Shown here: positions 1 through 9,359 of the stretch, one piece after another
How the letters are laid out: each line of letters opens with the position of its first letter
Numbering within the stretch: position 1 is the stretch's first letter
Assembly (NCBI GenBank): GCA_037176905.1
Contig: JBBBWG010000071.1
Location: 1 to 38,854, forward strand
DNA: 38,854 bases
DNA from: Azolla pinnata
Taxonomy: Eukaryota; Streptophyta; Polypodiopsida; Salviniales; Salviniaceae
Direction: 5' to 3'
The notes under the pieces: generated by a model
What the model saw: the letters and a program-made list of their open reading frames with translations, nothing else
Told to the model about the DNA's origin: nothing
The model's database searches: none
Program-made: the position numbers and the translations under genes

Positions 1-541
1 GCACCGCACGCACCGACACGCTGCGCCGCTTCTCCGCGTCGAGCGCGCGGAACTGCAGCGACTGCCGGTAGTCGCTCACCGACGTGACGAGCACGACGAG
101 GAGCACCGCGAACAGGATGCTCGCGCCGTCGTACCAGCCCTGCGCCGCGCCGTCGGTGCGGATGCCGAACGCGAGCGACAGCACCGCGCACGCCGACAGC
201 ACGAGGAGCGTCGGGTCGCGCGCCGCGTCGAGAACGAAGCGGAGGAAGCCCTTGGCGGGCCGCCGCGCGTACGTGTTGGCCCCGAAATCGGCGCGCTGCT
301 TCTCGATGACCTGCGGGTCGTCGTCGAGCCCCGCGTCGACCCGCGACCCGAGGAGCGCCGCCACCCCGTGGACGCCGCCCAGGCGCGAGAGCGTGGATCT
401 GCTCCGGTTCGCCGCCATCGACGCGAGCTCGTCCGCCAGAGCCGCGCGCTCTCGGATCGGGCTCGGGCTCTGCTGCTGCTGCAGCTCGTCGCCAGCACAA
501 GAAGGCTCTGCCAATATTACCGACTCTTCGTCCGGCATCAT
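1..541 (-). CDS. ACA: Autoinhibited P2B-type Ca2+-ATPase, N-terminal part (partial, runs off left edge)
   Basis: This is the first 180 codons of a plant plasma-membrane or endomembrane Ca2+ pump, which exports cytosolic Ca2+ at the cost of ATP. Seen: reading leftward from tandem ATGs at 541 and 538, the protein contains GGVHGVAALL, then GANTYARRPAKGFLRFVLDA, a first hydrophobic span around TLLVLSACAVLSLAFGI, GWYDGAS, a second span around FAVLLVVLVTSVSDY, and YRQSLQF. These are the hallmark blocks before and through TM1-TM2 of ACA8/ACA13-like pumps. Third codon positions are almost all G or C. The catalytic DKTGT loop lies outside the window. Odd: only about 60 residues precede the GGVHG block, and I see no basic amphipathic calmodulin-binding segment like those in the N termini of known ACAs. 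It could lie in an upstream exon or be absent. The other frames across this region are GC-rich shadows. The family assignment is firm; the start codon is less certain. Confidence 0.9.
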   Translation of the reverse strand, partial: MMPDEESVILAEPSCAGDELQQQQSPSPIRERAALADELASMAANRSRSTLSRLGGVHGVAALLGSRVDAGLDDDPQVIEKQRADFGANTYARRPAKGFLRFVLDAARDPTLLVLSACAVLSLAFGIRTDGAAQGWYDGASILFAVLLVVLVTSVSDYRQSLQFRALDAEKRRSVSVRAV

Positions 542-1596
542 CGAGGACGCCGCCGCCCGTGGACATCGGCATCCCCTGGATCTAGCCCTTGCGTCGTACC
601 GATACACTGCAAGCTCCGTCCGCTGCGACTGCCGATCGTCGGCCAACCCATCATCGAGCCGATCGTCGTCGGGATCGCGGTGGTTGCAAACATCGGCGGC
701 GAGCAATGGGTTCTGCGAGCTGCTCGATGCATCGTCTCGGCAACATACGCTGCCGCTGGCACCGGCATCGCCTGGCATGGCGAGCGAGCGAGGTGCTGGG
801 ACGCGAAGAGAAGAGGAGAGAGTGTGTGAAAGAGAAGAGCCGAGAAGAATCGAACGAAAAATCGGAGCACGCTCTCGGTTCCTGTTGCTTCCATCGGATC
901 GATCCAAGAATGCGTGTCTTTTACTTGGACTGCCCCTTGGGGCAACATATTCTTTGCTTCACTCTTAATGCTAAGTAAGCCACCGCTCTGGCCCGAGGGA
1001 ACAACTGCGTACGCAGTAAGTAGTGCATGGCATTGGCCCTATACGACAGAACAACGTTGGCTACCCACGGTTTGTACATTTGCTTGTGCGGTGGTGGCGG
1101 TTCATTATGCACCAGACACGAGAAGGAGACCTTTCCCAGACATACGGCTCTGTGATCCGCTTGTAAGATATCTATCGGCCAGTCTGCTTGGCTTCGGAAT
1201 CTACAAACCTGGAGGAGTGAGTCGGTTCCGTAGCAAATCTGCATCCGACCGTGTCCGGCGTTGTTTGCAGGTTGCATGTAAGTGTCGCCCACCTGTGGTG
1301 TCCGTGAGAAATAAAACACAGAGGAAACAGGTCGATGACGACGACAGGCAGGCACACAGACAGACTAACTGTTCGCCCACTTATGATATACATACATACT
1401 TACATAATATATATATTTATATATGTTCCATCGATGATTCTGAGTCCGATTCCAGTGTTGATAATGCCGATGCGGCCTTGCACTTGCCCAACAACCAACC
1501 GATGTCTCGGACTTGTCTTCTTCTTCTTCTCCTCCTCGGCTCGCAACTGGCTGGCCATCCACGGTGGTCGTGGGCAGAGCTTGACAGAATGAGAAC

Positions 1597-1745
1597 AGTG
1601 TACACACACATACACACACACACGCACGCATGACACGCATACATGCATAACACACATACATGCACGCATCCATACATAGCACACACACATACATGCACAC
1701 ATGCATACATACATGCACACCTACATACATACATGCCTACTTAAG
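1597..1745. repeat. CA/CATA/CATG-type compound microsatellite
   Basis: A run of interleaved ACAC, CATACATA and CATGCA units, imperfect but continuous, which is a compound dinucleotide and tetranucleotide microsatellite. A weaker continuation reaches about 1810. It probably arose by replication slippage and lies upstream of the SOSEKI gene. Confidence 0.85.
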
Positions 1746-1984
1746 ATGCACACACACATGCACACGGGCATGCATGCATACATTCCCATGTGTATGTATG
1801 TGTGCGGCGTGGCATACATACTCAGCCCTTGGGAATGGTCTGCAAAATCCATAGGCTTTGTTTGAATGCTTCGCATGCACACATACGCATGGTATAAATC
1901 GGGGCGGAGCGTACGAATACGCGCGCGCGCATGCGTACATACATACGGTGCCCCGCTTCTTTTTCCCCCTTTTTCCTCGGTTTG

Positions 1985-2064
1985 TAGTACGTACGTACGT
2001 ACGTACAGACACGCGCATACGCATACGCATACGCATACGCATACGCATACATACATACATACCG
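1985..2064. repeat. ACGT and GCATAC microsatellites
   Basis: About five units of the tetranucleotide ACGT, then a short spacer, then about seven units of the hexanucleotide GCATAC running into CATA units. It sits about 80 bp upstream of the SOSEKI start codon, within its likely promoter or 5' UTR. Confidence 0.85.
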
Positions 2065-2143
2065 CACACACTCCTGATTCCTCAGTGCCTCCGTCGTCTC
2101 CGTCTCTGTCGTCTTCTTCTTCGCTGGTCCCTCTCGCGCGAGG

Positions 2144-5100
2144 ATGCCCTCGCAACAGCAGATGCAGAAGCAGATGCAGAAGAAGCAGAAGGACGAAGCA
2201 GAAGCAGAAGCAGAAGCAGCAGCAGAAGGAGAAGCAGAAGCAGAAGCAGAAGGAGAAGGAGAAGGAGAAGGAGCAGCAGAAGCAGAAGCAGAAGCAGCGG
2301 AGAAGGTCATGGCGGCGCCGCCCCAGCATCGCCATGGATTCTGCAGCAGCAGCAGCAGCAGCAGCAGTGCTCCACATCGCCATTCGAGCTCCGCTCTGGA
2401 GCAGATGGAGCAGCAGCAGAAACCTGCGAGAGCTCCTCCTCCTCCTCCTCCTCCTCCTCCTCCTCCTGCTGCCGCCGCCGCCGCTGCTGATGATGATCGT
2501 GGCGATGATGCCGGCGCTTCTGCAGCGCACGTCATCTACTACCTCTGCCGGAAGAGCTCCATCGCCAAGGGTTGCAGTAATCCGCAGCAGCAGCTGGAGC
2601 ACCCTCACCTCATCCCCATCCCCCTCCTCCGCCATCGCCATCTCCGCCTTAGAGGTCCGCCATCGCTCTCGCTCTTCCTTTCTTCTTCTTCTTCTTCTTC
2701 TTCGTCTTTCTTCTTCTCGCTCGCTCCCTGATTTTCTGTGCGCTTCTTGCGCCTACCTGCAGATGTGAAGCAGCGCTTGTGCTTGATCCGCGGCGCGCGC
2801 TTCGCTGCTTCCTTCGCGTGGTCATACAAGAGGTAGGGGGCAAATCGACAACGCCGCTTCCTGAGCTTCGATCCGCCATCGCTGCTTCGTTCCATCTCTC
2901 GTCTCTCTCTCTCTCTCTCTCTCTCGTCTGTGTGTCTCTCTGCGTGTCTTCCGTGAAGCGTCTTCTCCCTCCTCACCCCGCGCTTCTCACCATGTCTGCA
3001 AACGATGATGATCGCAGGAGCTACAAGAATGGCTTCGTCTGGCAAGACTTGATCGACGACGAGGACATCATTCTTCCTGCATCTTCATCTTCGTCTTCTT
3101 CCTCTGCTTCTGCTGCTACCATGGCCGCCATAGCCGGCGCGACTGCCTGTGCAGGCGAGTATGTGCTGAAAGGCACGGAGCTCGCCGCAGAGATGAACCA
3201 CGACGAGGCGAGCCGCGGGGAGCTTCTCCCCTTCCATCGCCCCTTCCTCCTCCTCCCCCAGAGCAACCAGGATCAGACGCGTATGAGCAGAAGAGCATCA
3301 GACACGGAACGACGCCATGAAACCTCCACCTCCATCTCCACCTCCTTCTCCTCATCCTCTTCATCCTCTTCATCCTCCTCCTCCTCCTCATCATCATCAT
3401 CCTCCTCCTCCTCCTCCTCCTCCTCTTCAAGCTCCATCTCCGTGCAGAGATGGTATCCGAATCTCCCCAAGTACACCCATATCCCTCGCCAGGTCTGCAT
3501 CGATGCCTCCACGCAGACCGGAGAATCCATGGATTCTCCGCCGCAGTCCCCCGACCAGACCCAGGTGTTCGAGTGCAACCCTGCTTGCGGCGCAGAATTG
3601 GCCGTGAAACCATCGCAAGATCGACCCTTCCTCCTCGCCCTCGCCCCTTCTCCTCCCTCTTCCTCCGATTCCACCGCCTCTTCCAAACCTAGCAGCACCT
3701 TCTTCTCCCCTTCCTCGTCGATCAAGCCCTGCATCGGCCTCTCCATCTCGCCGTCCGATGCGCGAAGCAGCGCCCGGCGTGATCGTCATCCGACAGCGGC
3801 GGCTCTGCGAAGAATCGTCGATGGTGATTCATCGAAGCGAGGAGATCAGACGCCCGATGCGAAGAAGAATGTCAAGCCTACTGCTGCAGTAGAGCAAGGC
3901 TTTGCGAAGAAGATGAGCGGCAATGGCGCCGGCCTGGAGATGATTGCAGCCAGCCATGGCAGCGATTCGGTTCCGCTCCACGCGCTTCTGCTGCGCTCCT
4001 CCCACGATGATAACAAAGAAGAAGAAGAAGATGATGATGATATCGATGATGACGATGACGACGACGATGATCACGATGGCATCATCGGTGCAAACGGTAG
4101 TGCCTACCACATCGATCCTACCATCAGAGCTGCTGCTAATCATCGCCGAGCTTGCTTGATTAACTCGTCGTTAAGGCAACGGCAATCGGGCGCCGCGAGC
4201 TTCCTGCACTTCCTCAATTCGTGCGGAGGCGGATTGGATGTGAAGGAGCCGACGATCGACAACACCCTGATCCGGGCCCCTAATCGGCCCCTTAATCACG
4301 ACGACAAGATCATCCGTGCCCTTAATCACGACGACCGCAAGATCAGCTGTGCCCTTAATCACGGCAACAAGATCAGCTGCGCCCTTAATCACGCCAGCGG
4401 CATTAGCGCTAGCCGATCGCCGTCTGATCCCCGCCGCCGCCGCCGCATCACGATCCGCGACGATTTCGCCATCTATGACATCAATGTGGAGGCTAATTGC
4501 CGGCCGCGGCGGCATTCATCGCGCGACGCTTCGATCGCCCACGGAGTGCGTGCTAATGGCGGCGATCATCGCTATCTCGGAGCCGCTAATGACGATGGTG
4601 CCGATCATCAAGCCAACTTGCAGCAAGCAGAGAGGTACGGATAATAGATTCCTTTTTTTCCTGGGCAGACTTGAGCATCATGAGGATGATGAAATTCCAC
4701 TTTCGACGTTGGTTTGATCGCCCTCCAATGGGAGGGATTCTAATGATGCCACTTTAGCGTATGTAGTGCGTTAATCTGGGGCTAATTGAGAGGATTATGG
4801 GATGATTAAGAACGAGGTTCTGGGCATATCAAGCAAGGAGCATGAGAAATGCGGTTGCTCTACTCAATTAATTACTAGCCAGCCATAGCTAGAAAAGCTT
4901 CAAAGATTTGAGGGCAGATCTATCCAAATTAGCCATTTATGGTTCCATGCTGCTGCCATTTGCTGCACACGTCTTTTATATTTTTCTGAATCTCTGATTT
5001 CGGATGAATCGCGGCTGTTTTGGAGATCGATCTACCTATCTATCTATCCAATCTATCTATTCGCGAACAATCCTCTCTCTCTGGCTCTTTTACGCCTTTT

Positions 5101-5920
5101 TCTGTGCACTTTGTAAAGAGGAAAACCAATCATTTTCGATTTCCTCATTCTGGAATTAAATTCAGTGCACAGCCCCAAATCGCCCACTAATTATATCTAG
5201 TTATGTATATGTAGCGGGCCTCAATTATTTTGCATTCAATTCACAACGCAAAAGAGAGATCACATTCATTAGTTTTTTAAGGTAAAACTGCGGGTGAAAT
5301 CGGAGATTCGGGGGTGAGAGATTTCAGGTAATCCGCCCCCCCCCCGTCAATCGATCTATCTAAATTTCAGTCAGTGCCCAGAAAGCAAGAAAAGAAGAAG
5401 AAAAGCCCCTGCTAACTGCTCACTTGGTTAGAGACAATCAGCTGTGAATCTATCAATCAAATCTATCAATCAAATCAATCAGGATTGGGTTGATTTCTCT
5501 TGATCAGGGTCGATTTCTCTGCTCCATGCCACTGTTTACTTGCATCGTTTGTGATGATGACGATGATGATGATGAATGATCGTCTTCTGCAGGGGCAAGC
5601 ATGTGAATGGCAATGAGATCAAGGAGGCTGCCATGCTGCTGCATCAATCTGCTGCAATCTTCGACGATGCCAAGGCGAGGAAGGGCGCGACCAGGATCGG
5701 CGCTAATAACAGCAGTTGCTACAATTACCACAGCTGGAAATCGGAAGGTTGCTCGCCTCTGTTTATGCCCGGGGCTGGCTACCATTTCGCGAGTCGGGGG
5801 CCTAATTACCCTGCAGCTAATCGCTGCTTATCACCGCCTAATCCTGGATTAGCGCCCCTCCATCCTGACGCTAACCAGTCGAGCCCTTTGGCAGGTTCAG
5901 GTTCGGCTCGAAGAAGTTGA
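2144..5920 (+). CDS. SOK: SOSEKI-like (UPSTREAM OF FLC / DUF966) DIX-domain polarity protein
   Basis: SOSEKI proteins are plant polarity factors that polymerise through an N-terminal DIX domain at cell edges. Exons by inspection: 2144-2654, 2763-2832, 3018-4634 and 5593-5920. All introns are GT..AG (108, 185 and 958 bp), the frame is kept at each join and the product is 841 aa. The DIX domain begins about residue 129 (HVIYYLCRK, LEHPHL), crosses exon 2 (DVKQRL, FAWSYKR) and continues in exon 3 with SYKNGFVWQDL and EYVLKGTEL (about residue 249). Later family marks are CIDASTQT and a Cys-containing block before PFLLALAPSP. Odd: an extra stretch after YYLCRK, a Ser/Ala-rich insertion just before EYVLKG, a long Ser run (3340-3440), an Asp/Glu run (4018-4080) and an LNHDDKI-type tandem repeat (4289-4400). 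The N terminus is a Glu/Ala-, Ser- and Pro-rich low-complexity tail. The last exon could be spliced differently (see findings). Family assignment is strong; the termini are less certain. Confidence 0.88.
2164..2475. repeat. Coding trinucleotide/hexanucleotide microsatellites in SOSEKI exon 1
   Basis: AGAAGC-type units (Glu-Ala runs), CAG units (Ser run near 2342-2367) and CTC units (Pro run near 2433-2466) make up most of the first 110 codons. They lie in the open frame that leads straight into the DIX domain, so they are probably translated, variable-length tails. Confidence 0.8.
2902..2927. repeat. CT dinucleotide run in SOSEKI intron 2
   Basis: A pure CT run of about 12 units inside the 185 bp second intron. 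It forms part of a long pyrimidine-rich stretch upstream of the acceptor at 3016-3017. Confidence 0.85.
3334..3431. repeat. TCC/TCA/TCT microsatellite coding for a poly-Ser tract in SOSEKI exon 3
   Basis: An almost uninterrupted trinucleotide run gives about 30 consecutive Ser residues after the DIX domain. On the opposite strand it makes Glu/Arg/Met-rich shadow frames, which were discarded. Confidence 0.9.
4289..4400 (+). repeat. Intragenic 30-33 bp tandem repeat in SOSEKI exon 3
   Basis: Four in-frame units each start with CCCTTAATCACG (the last is shorter). They encode LNHDDKIIRA, LNHDDRKISCA, LNHGNKISCA and LNHAS. Unit lengths differ by one codon, so the frame is kept. I know of no such repeat in other SOSEKI proteins. 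Confidence 0.85.
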
Positions 5921-6148
5921 ACAGGCTTGTCGCTCACTACCGAAGGAATTGGCGATGGTCGGGTTTAGACCGGCATCACGAACATCATCATCACCATCAT
6001 GTGAATGAATGAGATCAGTCCCATCAGCCTGATTGTGTGGAATGCTGGTAACAAAAGCCAGGCCAAGCAAGCAGGCAATGGCTGGCATTAACCTAGAGTT
6101 TGGGTGGGGCAGGAAGGAGGATCTTCTGATCCATCTATGTAAATATAG

Positions 6149-6154
6149 AATAAA
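6149..6154 (+). terminator. Poly(A) signal for SOSEKI
   Basis: A canonical AATAAA lies about 230 bp after the SOSEKI stop codon at 5918-5920, at a normal 3' UTR distance. The exact cleavage site cannot be read from sequence alone. Confidence 0.5.
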
Positions 6155-6961
6155 ATTTGAAGATGCTCTCTGGTGCAAGCTGATTCTTGTGACCAAAAGA
6201 TGATGTCAAATCTGACAAAACGTTGAATCAGAGCAAAAAAGATTTAGATGAATGATGCTTGCAGCTTGGTTTTTGGAAGCATTGGGTCCACAAAGATAGG
6301 GCAGCAAATCCTGCTAATTAGGCAGATTGGCCTACTAACTAACTAGTCTGTTGTGGTACAACGAAAGCTATAGAGCTACTCTTCAAATGGTTATTCTTAC
6401 CTGCATGCCTTCTTCTTACATGCATTCACTGTTTCAGATTTAGCTCTTCGGAGCCCCGCCTTCCGAATCAGAAACCAAAAATCTGCTTAAGCCATTCTAG
6501 GATCATCCAAGTATGATGATCATCCATTTTCTTTTGCTCGATTCGGGCGGCGCATCCGATCGCAGAACGAGCAAAAGCCCGAGATCGCTGCCTGATTCGC
6601 GCGCTTGCGGATGGATGTAGCAGCGTTGCATCCTCGATGAATTGCGCACCATTGATTGTCGCTGTAACCACCGCTTTGCTGCGCTTTGCTTACCAGCAGC
6701 GCTTTCCTCCGCTTTTCTGTGTCAGTTACCATGTCATTGTCATCCTCCCAGGATGTATATGCATAATTAAGGCCCCCCCACAGAACCATCTCACATCTTC
6801 TTTGCTTTACTCCGATCAGTTCAGTTCACCTCCAGCTAACTGCATATACTTGTTTTCCAAGCCAGTGACCCCTCTTCCGACTGTGCACGGATTCTGCAAC
6901 TGATTGATGAAGAAGGGCTTTAAAATATTGTGCACGAGCGCGTCCCGCTCCTCGTCGGCAG

Positions 6962-7044
6962 GAATGTCAATAGCACATATTCTGGGCTCATTTCATCACC
7001 GGAGATGTCAATAGCACATATTCTGGGCTCATTTCATCACCGGA
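6962..7044. repeat. Tandem duplication, unit about 41 bp
   Basis: Two adjacent copies of a unit beginning ATGTCAATAGCACATATTC and ending in TCATCACCGGA are identical as far as I can compare them. The perfect identity points to a recent duplication. It is not in a gene. Confidence 0.9.
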
Positions 7045-7570
7045 GAGAAAAGACAAGGGGGGGCTTCTCTTCTGCCAACAGTAGTAGAAAATATTCGGTG
7101 GTTCCAATACTCTATGTACAATTCATCTTCACAATCAGAACGTTGAAATATGCCCCGATGCCGCTGCTGCTGATGATGATTATGATGGGTTTAACTGGAA
7201 ACAACTGTGGCTGAATTGGTGCATGATGGCGCTCAACTCCGACTGAGGTTCAATCTTTACTTGTTTTCAACCTTGCCTGCGAAAACTCATACATTTTGTC
7301 ATCCAAACAGTGCCGAGCTCAACTTGCAAGAAAAGCTGTAGCAAGCACATGAAAATGGGATCTCCTAGCATCTGTTTTTCACTGTCAATTTGGTTAGCCC
7401 AGGGGATTTATCAGCCATCATCAGAATCATCAGCTGTGAAAGGCATTAACCTGTTTTTCCTCTCTTGATTTAGTCAGGCCAGGGATTGGTTAGCCAGCAT
7501 CAGCTGTCAAAAGGCATTAAAATGACCAAAGCGAAGGATTGCTCCAAACCATATGACTGCCTGTGAAGAG

Positions 7571-7627
7571 AGCACCATCATCACCATCATCATCATCATC
7601 TTCATCTTCTTCTTCTTCTTCTTCTTC
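7571..7627. repeat. CAT and TTC trinucleotide microsatellites
   Basis: Imperfect CAT units are followed directly by about eight TTC/TCT units. It is intergenic. Confidence 0.85.
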
Positions 7628-9359
7628 AGATGAGCCCTGACACCAAGGGGCTCAAAAAATTAGATTGCCTGTTTACTACCAATTTCAGTGTAAAATTTGC
7701 AAGTTCGGGAGCTTTTGGGAAAGCAGTTCTATTATATATATAGATGTATGCATGTGTAGGGAGAATGATCACCTCATTGTCCCCACACGTGCTACTGTTA
7801 CTTCACACACGTACACACACACGCTGCATTTTGTAACTCTCTTCCTACATTTCTTAATTCCCCATGCAATGCACCGTTTTGTCTCCAAGGAAGAACAGGG
7901 AAATCAAGCACTACTACAAATTATAATACACAAGACATACAACTGTACCCGTGTAGCAATTGGGGGAGGGGGGGGGATGGATTCTTCTCTTCCAAGGCCT
8001 CGGATCATGCATTGCATGGGCTTCGAATTGAAATATAGCTGCTTCTCCATCTGGCTTCAAATTCGCCAAAGAGAGCATGATTCCTCCGTCCCCTGGGAAA
8101 TTTCAACAAGAACAAAAAAGAACACCTTTTTGCTCACATTATGTATATGCTGTAGATATATATTATATACATTCCACTAGCCTTTGACGTTAGATCAAGA
8201 TCATCACATTAATCTAGTGGCATTCGGTGAAAAGCCAAAAAGAACCTCTTTTTAGTATATTAGTTAGCCTTTTGACCAGATTTCAGAGCGGCAGTCAAAT
8301 ATAACTGATATAGTATTAAAACTCAGGATCACATGTGCATAAGTATTATTCCATGTCGAGTTTACAGCTCTATAATGGAAACGGTTCTAGAGATTACTCC
8401 CAGAAATGCTCCCTCATATGAACCATCCTGCATAACCAGGTTTGTTAAACATAGATATACAAGCATTGTAACCTCAAACAAGTACCTCAATGTCGCATTC
8501 CCTTTCCATCAGATCCACGTCAACATGATCAACATCGATCACTTTGCGCTCTTGGAGATTGAACTCGCAGATGAATATAAATGTAGGCTAGCCTCTTGAC
8601 TGTGGTAGCCCTTGTTGCCAACAGCCTAGCTTTTATATGGTTTTTGTACCATTCGGTAGACAGCAGTGACGCCCCTACTCGACTTTCAGATTGTGCATGT
8701 GCTACTGTTTGAGGGGGCCCTCCACTTCACAGAGAATTATCAAAGATCTGCTCCTACTTCAGATCCCAACATTTTTGGCATTAAGATTTCCAAGACTCTA
8801 ACGTCAAACAATATTTCAGTACAATATATATGTCCATGCTTGCTTGTAGGCCCATCTTCTCTATTTAAAAGAATCCATAAGATGTTGCAATTTACAATAA
8901 AGAGAAGCCTTAATTCTCATAAGCACAAATTCAATGTTATGAGTATTGCAATCAAGACCAAAAAGAAGACATTGGACAATGGGCAATTGGTATTTTGAGG
9001 ATAACATACTTATTGATGGTAGCTTTCCTTCAACAGGAAAATCCTTTTAGCTGTTAAGTGGGATCAAGCTACCAATAATGCACCAATAACACAGCAGCAT
9101 AACATGTAACCAAAGGAAATAATGCTGAATAAAAGAAGTCCATTACATACATCGCCTGCAAGCGGTTCCCATCATTGACGTGCGTGATTGCGATACATCA
9201 ATGGTGTCAAGCATAAAAGTAGGCTGTCATCCTATGTTGCCACAAATCAAAGCGTGCCTAAAGATACTTGCATTAATTTTTGTATAGTTCATGAGCTTCG
9301 TGCAACCTGATTATATAACGAGAGGGAAGGATCATCGGGAATGATGTGCTTGAAGTTTC

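Larger units (their letters stand above)
542..2143. other. Divergent spacer between ACA and SOSEKI genes
   Basis: This 1.6 kb lies between two divergently transcribed genes, so it should hold both promoters. The part near the ACA gene stays GC-rich to about 860, then composition falls. I see no supported gene here. The right half is mostly simple sequence (listed separately). The open frames through it encode Cys/His/Tyr-rich or Arg/Ser-rich runs that are simply translated microsatellite. Confidence 0.6.
5921..9359. other. Gene-poor stretch downstream of SOSEKI
   Basis: AT-rich sequence with scattered short open frames, none of which I recognise or can splice. It contains the SOSEKI 3' end and poly(A) signal, a 41 bp tandem duplication at 6962-7044, and CAT/TTC microsatellites at about 7571-7627. 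Nothing supports a gene here. Confidence 0.5.

Noticed and set aside
84-968. Long plus-strand frames opposite the ACA exon
   Set aside because: They are Arg/Ser-rich shadows of a strand whose third positions are GC-saturated; the minus frame carries recognisable ACA blocks.
1365-2069. Cys/Met/Tyr/His-rich frames on both strands
   Set aside because: They are direct translations of CA/CATA/GCATAC microsatellites and have no codon bias or family match.
1721-2768. Large Arg/Ser/Phe/Cys-rich frames across 1.7-2.8 kb
   Set aside because: They overlap the SOSEKI exon 1 frame, which alone leads into a DIX domain; the others are out-of-phase repeat translations.
2779-3017. Coding use of the first part of the 2779-4644 open frame
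   Set aside because: It spans SOSEKI intron 2 in a different frame from exon 2; the splice solution restores the SYKNGFVW join.
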